Assembly (NCBI GenBank): GCA_025765595.1
Contig: JAIVFH010000397.1
Coordinates: forward strand, 1 to 22,534
From: Obelidium mucronatum
Lineage: Eukaryota; Chytridiomycota; Chytridiomycetes; Chytridiales; Chytriomycetaceae
Direction of reading: 5' to 3'
DNA length: 22,534 bases
Shown: positions 1 through 8,573 of the stretch, piece by piece
Numbering within the stretch: position 1 is the first letter of the stretch
Layout of the letters: every line of letters starts with the position of its first letter
Position numbers and translations under genes: made by a program
The notes under the pieces: generated by a model
Seen by the model: only the letters and a program-made list of their open reading frames with translations
Databases searched by the model: none
What the model was told of the DNA's origin: nothing

Positions 1-452
1 ACAAGGAAGAAATCGGCAGACTAATGCAAAATATGCAAGACACTGTCAATGCAGCCGCAGCTTCCGCCATGCGCATGAGCCATCTTTCTGGGATTACCAG
101 CCAGGTGATTTCATCCCTGCAACAAAAGCAAGAGGAATCTATCCTCGAGGTATCTAGCTTGCGCGAGCAAGTGACAGATATGCATCTCTCGATCTGGGAA
201 CTGTCCCGCGAATTGGACGAGGTGAAAGAGGACGCCAAGCTCCCTTGCCCCTCCAAGTTCAAAGTGGGCACCCTCCTTCCAGAGATGTTGAAGACTCTTG
301 ACACGAAAACTGACCAAGTGATGCGGCTCTCAATTGCCCGCTGCTTCTTTTCGTGTAGTTTTTTCTCGCGCGAGGGTGTGTGTTGTTGGGAAATCTCTCT
401 TGGTGAAACTGAAAAGTCCAAAAGAAGAACAACTCACTTTCCCCCCGTATAA
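1..452 (+). CDS. 3' end of a coiled-coil protein gene (5' part outside window)
   Basis: The reading frame is open from base 3 at the window edge through the first ATG at 24, so this is probably the C-terminal part of a longer protein. About residues 1-80 are rich in Gln, Glu, Leu and Ser with heptad-like spacing (SSLREQVTD, WELSRELDEVKED), which suggests a coiled coil; I recognise no family. The unspliced frame stops at 450-452. The last 35 or so residues look less protein-like, and a 57-nt intron (447-503, GTATAA...TTATACAG with a T-rich tract) would keep the frame open to a TAA at 549-551, adding about 15 basic residues. The 3' end is therefore uncertain. It converges on the next gene, whose stop is at 553. 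Confidence 0.5.
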   Translation, partial: KEEIGRLMQNMQDTVNAAAASAMRMSHLSGITSQVISSLQQKQEESILEVSSLREQVTDMHLSIWELSRELDEVKEDAKLPCPSKFKVGTLLPEMLKTLDTKTDQVMRLSIARCFFSCSFFSREGVCCWEISLGETEKSKRRTTHFPPV

Positions 453-552
453 ACCCAAGCCTTCACATTTAACCTTCATAACGACTTATTTTTTATTATA
501 CAGAAAAGAGTAGAAAAAACAAAGAACACCTTGTATGTAACGAAAGTTTAAA

Positions 553-1092
553 TTAGCAAGAAAGGACGACAAGGGGTTTCTCAAGTTTCTTTGCGAGGAA
601 TCCATCGACCGAGTGCCCGGTGCTTAGTGAACGCGTGCGCAGAATTGTAGTTGTTTTTTGAAGAGGGCTGGGACTAGTTGCATCCACACTGTCAGTTGGT
701 AGTGGAAGATCGTTGCCTGGTTTCGCAGCAGTACTTGAAGAACGACTATTACTTTCACTACTGTTTCGACCCAGACTGAGGGAATTGGCAAACTCGGTGG
801 ATAAGGAAGGAGACGGAGGTGTGGATGAGCCCGCCTTCTTGATGCTGAGTTTTCTACCCAATTGATGACGAACAGAATTCATTTTAGCAGACAAGCTGCC
901 GCCTCTAGCACGCCCCGGCGTGATGTGAACAGTGCCAGCGGTTGTGGTGTCGGAAATTGGCTGGTGAGATGTGATTGGTGCGGCTTGTCCTTGTAAAAGC
1001 GCAAATGGATCATCGTAGGGTTTGACAGTTCGGATCTGATCACTGATCCAATCTATCCAGCGGGACCGGTCGGCATCGCTTACAGTGGCCAT
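553..1092 (-). CDS. Hypothetical Ser/Thr-rich low-complexity protein (179 aa)
   Basis: Single-exon frame. I chose the ATG at 1092 because an A-rich leader precedes it; the frame continues upstream to 1170 without obvious protein character. The N-terminus (about residues 5-40) looks folded, with a WIDWISDQI helix-like stretch. The rest is rich in Ser, Thr, Pro and Lys, with basic patches and SP/TP sites (SSTPPSPS, TSPSPL) typical of a disordered, phosphorylated region. There is no signal peptide or membrane segment. The family is not recognised. It lies 50 nt downstream of the stop of the next minus-strand gene, so a read-through or single-gene model cannot be excluded. Confidence 0.55.
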   Translation of the reverse strand: MATVSDADRSRWIDWISDQIRTVKPYDDPFALLQGQAAPITSHQPISDTTTAGTVHITPGRARGGSLSAKMNSVRHQLGRKLSIKKAGSSTPPSPSLSTEFANSLSLGRNSSESNSRSSSTAAKPGNDLPLPTDSVDATSPSPLQKTTTILRTRSLSTGHSVDGFLAKKLEKPLVVLSC

Positions 1093-1142
1093 TCTTTTTT
1101 TGAGTAAAGGTAGGAATTTAAGTGAGTGCGTGTCACAACCAC

Positions 1143-1791
1143 TCAAGCCTTTGTAGCAACAAACCTCCACGTTCGATCACGTTCAACCGTGCCCCCAACA
1201 TCGAACACAAACAGCTTCTTATTGCAGGTGCTTCCAAATGTAGCAACAGGACTAGCAAACGAAGTCGGCAGCAGCCGGAAGAGCGACCACGGAGTCGATG
1301 TGGGAGTGACTGGATGCGCACACAGAAACAGCGCCGCGCCACCGCTGCCAGCTGCCATCACCAGATGCCGCGCTGACCACACTGCTGTTTTGTTGTTGAA
1401 TGTGTACACGATGCCGCTCCTCGATTGCGGCAGGGCTGTCAAAGTCAAATTAGCAACCACGCCAGACTCCGCACCACGAACCAATCAGGCGCTCCACAGT
1501 CCCCCGCATCAAGTCGTCCAGACAGCACTCTGGCTCCAGCGCCAGCGCCAGGCCGAGCCCCAGGCCTGTGGCCAACTCTTCGCCAACTCCCGCACTCGAT
1601 CGATCGCCGCCAAGCAAGCCCGCTTCCCTGTCCTTCTCCTTGTCTTTCTCTTTCTCCCTCTCGTCAAAACTGCCCTGCCGCCGCTGCGTTGCCTGCAGAA
1701 GATCGTTGCTCAGCCGGAGTTCTTCCTGCAGATCGATGCGCAGACTGTCGAGGCGCTCGCGTCGCCGCTGTGACTTTTCGGCGCCGAGCAT
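1143..1791 (-). CDS. Hypothetical two-exon protein with charged coiled-coil N-terminus (200 aa)
   Basis: Proposed exons are 1791-1482 and 1435-1143, joined across a 46-nt intron (GTTCGT...TTGACAG, with GCTAAT as possible branch site). The donor GTTCGT is the same as in the TMEM53-like gene at 5647, and splicing connects two frames that otherwise stop. Residues 5-60 are very charged (RRRERLDSL, EREKEKDKEKDRE), consistent with a helix or coiled coil. A Gly/Leu-rich segment follows (TGLGLGLALALE). The C-terminal half is more globular, with a weakly hydrophobic stretch near 128-143. No known domain is evident. The A/C-rich leader upstream on the coding strand resembles other leaders here. The exon junction is predicted, not proven. 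Confidence 0.45.
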
Positions 1792-2159
1792 TCTGCTTTT
1801 GTCTTTTGTTTTTGTTTTTGTTTGGTTGCTGTTACGATTTTTTTGTTGGTTGATTTATTTATCAGTTTTGGAAATTTCTTTCCTTGACCTCGTGATGAGG
1901 GCTGTTTTTCCGTTTCCGTCCTCCCGCCCCGTGGTTTCACATTGCGCATCTACTGCTCAGCCTGGAACAGTGCTGAATTAGTGGCTGATGAGTTTCTGGA
2001 GACTTTGAGGCGAAAAAAAGAGTTCCAATCAGACACGATCACTCCTTGAGTCCTGACTAACAGAGTTTTCAATCGATTTCCATACATGGCAACACATTGT
2101 CCAAGGTTTATTAACTGTCTCTCTCAAGGGGTCCCCCATCCCATCCGCCTGACTGGTTT
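1792..2159. other. Intergenic: promoter side of 1143-1791 gene and 3' side of 2160-2739 gene
   Basis: No frame with protein character was found on either strand. Bases 1798-1830 form a T/G homopolymer-rich tract (A/C-rich on the minus strand), probably the 5' leader of the minus-strand gene that starts at 1791. Confidence 0.4.
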
Positions 2160-2739
2160 TCAATGGCACTTTTTACAGCAGAGGCAGCAGGATAAGCAGT
2201 TGAACAGACACTTTAGAATCCCAAATACGATATTAAATACAGCTTCCAGAATCACAATGATCAAGTCAAATAAACAGCATCCTGTTCTAAAGTGAATTCG
2301 TTTCCTTTTCGCTTCTCTGTAATCTAATCCATTGCTATCATTGTTATCGTTGCTGCGGCGATTGATCTCTCCTGATATTTGAATGACTACAGGTTGTGGC
2401 GCTTGTTGCTGTTGTGTTTGGTCGAATTGGATGTGAAATGTTGATGATGATGATTGGTCTGGTTGTGGTGGTTGTCGTTGTTGAACTTGAACTATCCTTG
2501 TCCCACCTTCCTATCGTACACGAAACGATGTTAGTGCCTTGTTTTTGGAACAGGTTACAGCTTCACATTCCAACCTGCCCGGGTTCATTGAGTCTGGGAG
2601 AGTACGCAGGCGGCTGCTCATCCAGTATTTGATCTTGCGGTGGCCGCAGCGATTCTGCAACAGCGATGTGTTTCTCTTCTCCGACGTTGGGATCTTTGAT
2701 GACGACGGCAGTGGCACTGGTGCTTTGATTGGTACTCAT
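2160..2739 (-). CDS. PPAY-motif, Gln-rich, single-TM protein with cysteine tail (171 aa)
   Basis: Exons 2739-2575 and 2510-2160 join in phase 0 across a 64-nt intron (2574-2511) with a perfect CTAAC branch site and a GATAG acceptor. The N-terminal region carries a WW-binding-type PPAY motif at residues 43-46 inside DEQPPAYSP, then a Gln/Ser-rich linker. A basic stretch (EAKRKRIHFR, about 121-130) precedes a hydrophobic segment at about 135-157, and a Cys-rich end follows with C133, C134, C156, C160, C163, C164, C166, C167 and C170. This layout suggests a tail-anchored membrane protein with palmitoylated cysteines and a cytoplasmic PY motif. Family not recognised. It fits the general design of its neighbours: disordered PY-containing N-terminus plus Cys-rich membrane tail. 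Confidence 0.7.
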
Positions 2740-3058
2740 TGAGTGATGTAAAATTGGGAATATAATTATCTATTTATAAATCGTGGGTTTTAGAGTTTAG
2801 CAAAAACATACAGGAGAATATATACGGCTGAAACACATAAAAAGGGATTATTTTATTTCAACTACAATGAAGAATTTAATGCGATACTTCTTTCCCAATT
2901 GGTGTCATAGGTTTATTGGGGTTGTTGTTTTAAAGTTAATAACCACAGCAACAACGGCAAGGCAAGGGTCTCAAATGTACTTGCTGGACATAAATCGTTA
3001 TTTCCGTTCCTTTCTCATGGTATATATTATTGTATACAAGAGCTTTTACTAGTTGCTT
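2740..3058. other. Intergenic with in-frame CYSTM-like remnant
   Basis: Holds the promoter of the gene starting at 2739 and the 3' side of the gene ending at 3059. On the minus strand, 3058-2936 continues in the same frame as the upstream gene after its TGA for 40 codons to a TAA. It encodes IYVQQ followed by PCRCCCGY, which resembles the C-terminal parts of the CYSTM genes at 3591 and 6899. It could be a remnant, an unrecognised alternative exon, or read-through sequence. Confidence 0.45.
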
Positions 3059-3370
3059 TCAACAACAGCAACATACAGGAGCATACAATAACATTGAACA
3101 GCTGTTGATGCAAATGTCACAGTATACAACACATGCTCCAGGTACAGGCTCCTCGACTGGTTGATCCGAAGGACTCCTCATCAATGCATCATCCATTTGA
3201 GGCTGACTTGCCGTTGGTGGTGGTGAAGTGTATGCTGGAGGGTCGACAGTCGAATATTGTGGGAGATTGGCCTCCGGCGCCGTTGTTGTTCCGGGAATGC
3301 TGCTAGCATTGGTTGGATCCGTTTGTACGGCGGTTGGTATAGGTTGGGAATGGGTATCTGTAGTGGCCAT
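3059..3370 (-). CDS. Small tandem PY-motif protein with cysteine-rich C-terminus (103 aa)
   Basis: Single-exon frame from the ATG at 3370, preceded by an A-rich leader. The first 75 residues are Pro/Thr-rich and contain two PY-type motifs, LPQY (36-39) and PPAY (44-47). The tail from residue 78 has eight cysteines in 25 residues and ends in four consecutive Cys. The architecture is that of CYSTM-like peripheral or tail-inserted membrane proteins, with likely palmitoylation and WW-domain binding, although the hydrophobic stretch is weak. The TGA at 3059-3061 is followed in frame by a second Cys-tail-like extension to 2936, so the true 3' structure may be more complex. Confidence 0.65.
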   Translation of the reverse strand: MATTDTHSQPIPTAVQTDPTNASSIPGTTTAPEANLPQYSTVDPPAYTSPPPTASQPQMDDALMRSPSDQPVEEPVPGACVVYCDICINSCSMLLYAPVCCCC

Positions 3371-3590
3371 TTTTTGGGTCAGTTTTTTTATGGGCTTGAA
3401 ACGTTTTTCAAATGTGGGTTGTTGGTCTTTTTAATTCTTTTTTGATTGGCCGTCAGAGTTCTAAACCCAAATTCGCAATATAATTTCTATTACAGTTGCA
3501 GCTATCAAATTACTTTTTATCTTTTTATTTTTAGTGGTACTCATAGCGACTCTTTTAATACTGCTTTCATGCCGCAGTTTCCACTGATCG
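3371..3590. promoter_or_regulatory. Intergenic/promoter region of the 3059-3370 gene
   Basis: 220-nt spacer between two minus-strand genes. It should hold the 3' UTR of the CYSTM gene ending at 3591 and the promoter of the gene starting at 3370. No individual element is confidently recognised. Confidence 0.3.
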
Positions 3591-4089
3591 TTAATAGCAA
3601 CCACAGCAACAGCAACAACACATTGCTGCAAGGCATCCGGCCAAGAAATCATCATTATTGTTCTTTTGGGGAGCCTAAAAAAGTAAGAGGAAAAAAAATA
3701 ATGAGAACATGATTCAAAAAAATGCATATGATTTGGGAATCCGTCGTTGCCAAAAAAACGGAATTCAGGATGAAGGATACCTGTTGGACGTAAATAACTT
3801 GTGGCTGGGCTTGTCCATTTGGCTGTTGTGTATACACTGGTTGTCCATACCCTTGTTGCTGCTGAATGTAGACTGGCTGCTGTCCGTATTCTGGTTGCTT
3901 TGATGATGAGTAGACGTCGTAGGGAGCTGATCCGTTGCTGTTGAAAGCTTGAGGAGGGGCCTGTGGTTGGTAAGACGCAGGGCTGCCAGGAGGAACGGAT
4001 TGCATTGGAGCAGTTTCTTGCGGTTGCTGCTGCTGTTGTCCGTAGGATGGGGGTGCTCCTGCTGGTTGTTGGCTGCCGTAATCGACCAT
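3591..4089 (-). CDS. CYSTM-type protein with Pro/Gln/Tyr repeats (130 aa)
   Basis: Exons 4089-3781 and 3674-3591 join in phase 0 across a 106-nt intron (GTATCC...CTTTTTTAG). Exon 1 encodes a Gln/Pro/Tyr-rich region with PPSY at residues 13-16 and repeats such as GQQPVYIQQQQGYGQPVY, ending in QVIYVQQ. Exon 2 encodes a classic CYSTM tail: NNNDDFLAGCLAAM followed by six consecutive Cys, then GCY and the stop. This matches the CYSTM family (PF12734), small stress-associated proteins thought to associate with membranes through the Cys-rich module. The intron sits right after YVQQ, near the position of the first intron in the two CYSTM genes at 6899 and 7507. It is transcribed divergently from the GPCR gene at 4288, with 198 nt between starts. 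Confidence 0.8.
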
Positions 4090-4287
4090 TTTTTGAACGT
4101 GGTTTTTTTATTGATTGGGCTACCCACGCATTCGGGGAGTAGATGGCACAAAACACAAACAGATACAAGCGCCGAATAGTTTCTCGACACTCTTTCAGTA
4201 TAAGAAGCTCTTTCAAAGAAAATTATCTTTTTTTTTTGGCCTTGGCGTTTTGCAATTGAACATCACCAACAAGAAAGTGTCGTTAAA

Positions 4288-5347
4288 ATGAGTGCCGCCG
4301 TGCTAACCACACAAACTGTATTATGGACGAGTGCATTCATACTCAATTCTACTGTTCTATTGGGAATCGGGCGTCGGTGGAAGCAGCTGAAACAGGGCCT
4401 TACAGAACACCTTTACGTCATCAGCTTACTCCTGACCTTGTGTCTGCTCTGGTGTCTCACGAACTTGGTCGTAATCTTTACGCATCAAAAAACGAAAGGG
4501 GAAGTTCTTGCGCTAGGCCTTGCTTCGGATGCTATTGTTGTGTTTCTTCTTGGAACCAATTTTGTGTTGGCTATGGATCGATATTCGATAGTATGTGTCG
4601 GCCAGCCATTGAAAGTTCATTCATATATCAAAGCCTATGCTGTTTTGTCGAGTTTTGCTGGCGGGTTTATGTATCTTCTGGCGACAGCGGTGATTATTAT
4701 GTCCAAGCCAGATTGTTCTGACGCACTCTTCTTTTACTCCTCTCTTATTTTTAAAGCCATACAATGACGGAATGGTCCTGCCGTTAAATACACCGCAAAG
4801 AATTCCTTGGACTGTATTAATGACTGTGTTTTATGGAATCTGTGCTGGCGGGTCAGCTTACTGTTACATCAAGACCTACTCGTTTGCCAAAACAACACTT
4901 TCGAAAGCGCATGTGACAGTACCTCGGGGAAATTATGACGAATCTTTCAGCGCAGTGTATATTGCAGAACCCACTGTCGAGGCCGCGTCGGATTGTTATC
5001 ACGACACAGCCACGTCAATTGTGGCGACACAAGATTTCGATGTCACCACCATTGCCAAACAAGAACAAATAGACCCTGATTCCGCAAGCATTCTTTTCCA
5101 CAAGTCTCGAGTTGCGTTACAAGTATGGCGAAGCTGTGCGATAATGTCGTTTGGAATATTCGTGTTCTACCTTCCCTTTGTTGCGGCTATCTATTTGGAG
5201 CTTGTTTTTTCTGAACAAGAAACAAGGCAGATGGTTTTTGACGTTGCAGGAACGCTTGCGGTGTTGGATGTTTTGTGGACGCCGGCGGCTATTTTGTATT
5301 TCCAAAAGGAGATTAGAAGTAGTGTGTGCTCCCTATTTCTTTTTTAA
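4288..5347 (+). CDS. Rhodopsin-like (class A) G-protein-coupled receptor (330 aa)
   Basis: Exons 4288-4689 and 4757-5347 join in phase 0 across a 67-nt intron (GTGATT, CTGAC branch-like site, long pyrimidine tract, acceptor AAAG). Seven hydrophobic segments are visible: about 10-28, 42-64, 74-96, 115-134, 150-172, 256-285 and 292-316. Class A hallmarks are a DRY motif at the end of TM3 (97-99), FYLPF in TM6 in place of CWxPF, and TPAAILYF in TM7 in place of NPxxY, followed by a basic helix-8-like end. The third intracellular loop (about 176-255) is long and acidic. It probably signals through heterotrimeric G proteins at the plasma membrane; the ligand is unknown. The intron truncates a possible longer TM4/ECL2, so the join is the weakest part. 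An AATAAA-like signal follows near 5358. Confidence 0.75.
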
Positions 5348-5500
5348 TTCTATGTAGTAATAAAAGTGTAATCTGAGTCTATGATATCTAAGAAAAAGTT
5401 GCCTTTCTATTTTTAGATTGGCTTTGTTATTCTATTTGAATTACTCAACCTCCATAAAATGCGCAATAAGAAGACAAAACGAAAACAAAGCTAACAAAAT

Positions 5501-6409
5501 ATGAGATTGGAAGAATCGTACAATGCATTGGGGGCTTCGTTTGTAGCTATGCCAGAATTGGGAACTTCCAAAAAGGGGGTGGCCATTCTTTTTGGCTGGC
5601 TTGATGGCAAGTTTCAGTACGTTGAAAAGTACGGCAAGTACTATCGGTTCGTGATTTATTTTTTGTTATTACTCATGACTTAAATCGAAAAAAAAAGTTC
5701 CAGCGGCTACAAAACAGTCATCATCCTCTGCAGTTCCAAAACCCAATCCGTCCTTTCAATGTCGAAAACCGACAATTTGGATGTATCCGAGTTTGATCCC
5801 TTGATTCAAGACCTTGCGCTCGAAAAAATGATTGAAACGTCAGTATCTTCAACGTCTGTACCTTTAAGCACTACAACATCGCCTCTAGTTATTCACGCTT
5901 TTTCGAACGGTGGACTCTTCCGTCTTCGCCAATTCCTCAAGATTCTCAACGCTCAACACAAAAGCTTGATCAACGCGTCCGTCATCCTTGACTCGTGTCC
6001 GGGAAAGGCATCTCCCACCAGCGGAGTTGGATTCCTTACTTCAGGTATCAAGAACCCGATCGCGAAGCGAATTGCAGCAGCTGTAGTGTACACTGGCCTC
6101 TCCATTTACTTTTCGGCATTTGCAGACCCCAAACAGCACCCAATCCACCTTTCAGCAATGTACGCCGTTTCTGAAAAGAATCTCGATGGAAATCTTGTTG
6201 GCCCAAGACTGTTTCTATACAGCGATGGGGATGAGCTGGTTCCTTTCAAGGAGGTGGAGGATTGGATATTGTTTGCGAAAGTGGAAGGGCTTCAAGTGGC
6301 GAAAGTCAAGTTTAGCGGTAGTTCTCACGTCAAACATGCTGTCATGTATCCGCAAGAATATTGGAATGCTGTTGGAGAGTTTTTGGGAAAGCAGCATTTA
6401 TCAAATTAA
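5501..6409 (+). CDS. TMEM53/DUF829-family alpha/beta hydrolase-like protein (283 aa)
   Basis: Exons 5501-5646 and 5704-6409 join in phase 2 across a 57-nt intron (GTTCGT...TTCCAG). The product resembles the TMEM53/DUF829 family (PF05705): an N-terminal strand with FGWLDGKFQYVEKYGKYYR, the strand GYKTVIIL, a nucleophile-elbow-like HAFSNGG (Ser116), LDSCPG, an acidic turn LYSDGDELVP (Asp223/Asp225), and a terminal SSHVKHAVMYPQEYW with candidate catalytic His257 or His260. Length is normal for the family. In animals TMEM53 is a nuclear-envelope protein; enzymatic activity in this family is poorly defined. AT-rich AAATAAAATAA after the stop (about 6418-6428) is a plausible polyadenylation signal. 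Confidence 0.9.
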
Positions 6410-6485
6410 CTTCTGATAAAATAAAATAATCTGATATTTTTCTTCAATTTTTTTTGTTTGATTAAATTTTCTATCCAATCAATTC

Positions 6486-6812
6486 ATGTCTGCTGCTCCC
6501 TTACAGTACCCATACCAGCCGATGGACAGCCCCGTCATGACAGCAGCCGCTTCAGGGATGTCAGATGCCGCAGGGTATCTGCAGCAACCTCAAATGGGGG
6601 AAAGTGTTGTCGAAGAAGTGAAGACAACGACGAAACAAGCCGCATCAAATGGTTGCTCCTGTCCAAACAATTGCGATCTATCCTGCTGCCATCCGTTGTG
6701 TGATATGTTTTTTGGAAGGTCGGGCAATTGCTGTGATTGTGGAGGTTGCGATTGTTGCGACTGCAACTCCTGCGATTGTGGTGGCTGTGACTGCGGCGGG
6801 TGCAGTTGTTGA
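6486..6812 (+). CDS. Small cysteine-rich protein with C-x-C/DCGGC repeats (108 aa)
   Basis: Single-exon frame starting at ATG 6486, about 75 nt after the preceding stop. Residues 1-55 are polar, with YPYQP and QQPQ patches like the N-termini of nearby CYSTM proteins. Residues 56-108 hold 19 cysteines: first CSCPNNCDLSCCHPLC, then DMFFG, then a repeat block of DC, GGC and SC units ending in SC at the C-terminus. Regular C-x-C and C-x-x-C spacing fits metal binding (metallothionein-like) or heavy palmitoylation. There is no signal peptide, so secretion with disulfides is less likely. No named family is assigned. The reverse strand also shows an open frame here, but its composition looks like a shadow. 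Confidence 0.65.
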   Translation: MSAAPLQYPYQPMDSPVMTAAASGMSDAAGYLQQPQMGESVVEEVKTTTKQAASNGCSCPNNCDLSCCHPLCDMFFGRSGNCCDCGGCDCCDCNSCDCGGCDCGGCSC

Positions 6813-6898
6813 TGGGATTTTTCGGCACTTGTAGTTGCTTTCAGCTTGCGAGGGTCTGTACATGAGTTAAAGAGTGTAGTTTATTGCTTTTTGAAAAT

Positions 6899-7405
6899 TC
6901 AACAAAATATCTGCCAAAATATATTTGATATCGATAAGTACAATACAAAAAAGAAGAATGCCCTCAGTTTAAGTTTGTGAACTCACCCATAGCAGATCAC
7001 AGAGGGAGTCAAGAGCGCAGCATGCTAAACAGCCCAAACAACAGCACCCTGCTGCTGTTGCGACATCCTCCTTATCGCTTTTAGTATTCGGATTCTTTTG
7101 GGGTGGAGGCTGTTGAACGTAGACGACCTTTTTTTTGCGAGTTTTTCGATTTAACATGCCGCGATCTGGATTTGTAGACGCGCTTTGAAACAGACCTGTG
7201 CTGGCGCTTGCTGGTAATTAGGAGTTCCATATTGAGGTGCACCATATTGCGGATTCCCGTATTGTGGGGGAGGACCCTGGGAATAAGCTTGTGGGGGTGA
7301 TTGCGGGTAGCCCTGGTTTTGTGCGTAATACGGTTGAGGCGGAGGCCCCTGTGATGCATAGTATCCTTGTTGCGGGTATTGGTTGTCAGGGTATGTTTTG
7401 CTCAT
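6899..7405 (-). CDS. CYSTM-family protein A with Pro/Tyr/Gln repeats (120 aa)
   Basis: Three exons: 7405-7196, 7127-6987 and 6910-6899. Introns are 68 nt (GTCTGT...AAAAAAAG) and 76 nt (GTGAGT...TTTGGCAG), both phase 0. Exon 1 encodes Pro/Gln/Tyr repeats (GPPPQPYYAQ, then NPQYGAPQYGTPNY) with PPQY at 46-49. Exon 2 begins VVYVQQPPPQ and ends in the CYSTM core GCCCLGCLACCALDSLCDLLW. Exon 3 adds only IFC before the stop. The core matches CYSTM (PF12734), a Cys-rich membrane-associating module linked to stress tolerance. Exon boundaries and core are shared with the neighbour at 7507-7966, so the two arose by tandem duplication. I chose MSKTYPDNQ as start because the upstream frame lacks this composition. 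Confidence 0.82.
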
Positions 7406-7506
7406 ATACAGGTTTGTTTTTATTTTTTGACTATAAATATTATTACATGTGTTTATGCTTGACAATTCTCTTTGAAAACGAGAGACACATTATTTGCGCA
7501 TTCATT

Positions 7507-7966
7507 TCAAAAGCAAATCTAAAGGATGTACATTTCTTAGAAGACGAAGAGGATTTCGGAGGGGAATATGGAGGTTCTACTCACGTCGCATAATTCATCC
7601 AAGGCGCAGCACGCGAGACAACCAAGGCAACACGCGCCTGCTCCAGCAGCGGCAGCTGTTCCAGTTCCCATTTGTTGCTGTTGCTGTGGCTGCTGTTGCT
7701 GAACATACACCACCTGTGTTTTGTTATTCACCCACGCGTATCGACTATCGAATTGGAGAGTTAAATACCTGTGGTGTTCCGTATGGCTGTGGCTGCTGAG
7801 AATAGTATTGCTGCTGCTGCGGCTGTCCGTACTGGTCATATGTGGGATACGAAGCCCCGCCGTAGGCAGGCGGTGGTGGACCCGGTGGCTGTGCGTAGAA
7901 TCCCTGTGGGGGAGGCCCTGGCGGCTGAGCGTATCCTTGCTGCGCTTTTTCGCCTGGGAAACTCAT
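7507..7966 (-). CDS. CYSTM-family protein B with Pro/Gly/Gln repeats (112 aa)
   Basis: Three exons: 7966-7769, 7713-7585 and 7518-7507, with phase-0 introns of 55 nt (GTATTT...AACACAG) and 66 nt (GTGAGT...CTTTAG). Exon 1 encodes two copies of an AQPPGPPPQGFY-like unit plus PPAY at 32-35 and PTYDQYGQPQ. Exon 2 starts VVYVQQQQPQ and contains the CYSTM core ACCLGCLACCALDELCD. Exon 3 encodes ICF and the stop. The core differs at only a few positions from the gene at 6899-7405, whereas the repeat region has diverged. The likely role, by family, is a membrane-associated stress protein. The start lies 90 nt from the divergent gene beginning at 8057, so they probably share a promoter. Confidence 0.82.
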
Positions 7967-8056
7967 CGATTTCGTGCGTGTTTTGAGTCGTTGACAGTTG
8001 CAAGATGAGTAACGGAATATTAAAAAACAGTACAAAAGTAACAAAACCAATAAATA

Positions 8057-8472
8057 ATGAACACTTCAACCAAACTCGCTCTACAGAAACAGCAGCCCTC
8101 TTCATCAACAACAACATCAGAACCACAAACTGACTCCGTTTCCCGTGCCGAAGAAGCTGCAAACCGCCACTTTGCTCTTGCAAAGGCTTACTTTGACCCT
8201 CTAGGAAAGTCCCTCGATCGGGTGCGTTTTCACTTTTCTCCATGGTTTACATGTAAACTGTTGGCATTGCTAATTGGTGTTTGACTCAGGCGGCCGCTTT
8301 GGCGGCTCAGGAAGCTATGGCGGAAAAGGAGTTACGGAGGCAAACCCAGTCATCATCATCATCTTCTTCAGCGAGGGGCCTAATACTCAATCCAACTTTT
8401 CATGTGCAAGTAAACAATCAGCAAATTAATTCAGCAAACGCAAATCGGGTTTTCGTCAACTCATCGAAATAA
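8057..8472 (+). CDS. Small hypothetical protein, helical centre (115 aa)
   Basis: Exons 8057-8221 and 8290-8472 join in phase 0 across a 68-nt intron (GTGCGT, GCTAAT, TTGACTCAG). The N-terminus is Ser/Thr-rich; residues 29-74 (AEEAANRHFALAKAYFDPL, then AAALAAQEAMAEKELRRQ) are Ala/Glu-rich and likely helical. A run of seven serines follows, then a polar C-terminus with NPTFHVQVNNQQIN. No signal peptide, membrane segment or known motif is seen. It shares a short divergent promoter with the CYSTM gene on the other strand. Confidence 0.6.
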
Positions 8473-8573
8473 AGACAGCGGAATTAATTTATGGATATGA
8501 ATTTAGTAATGAAGAGACCTTTAAGAAAGACACCAAAAGAGAGTTTTAAATAGGATAAATAAAGAACTGCAGT

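Noticed and set aside
1126..1773. Long plus-strand frame (215 codons)
   Set aside because: Lies opposite the two-exon minus-strand gene, has no coherent domain or membrane organisation, and looks like a GC-rich shadow.
553..1791. Single gene combining the two minus-strand genes
   Set aside because: Only 50 nt separate stop and start, but no convincing donor/acceptor pair joins the frames; kept as two genes with low confidence.
2867..3052. 61-codon plus-strand frame starting MKNLMRYFF
   Set aside because: Opposite the CYSTM-like remnant, short and AT-rich, with no recognisable features.
3461..4216. 251-codon minus-strand frame
   Set aside because: Runs through the CYSTM gene in another frame; the spliced frame with YVQQ and the six-Cys tail is clearly the real one.
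6535..6828. Minus-strand His/Asn/Ser-rich frame opposite the 19-Cys gene
   Set aside because: Composition is the mirror of repeated Cys/Asp/Gly codons on the plus strand; no independent evidence.
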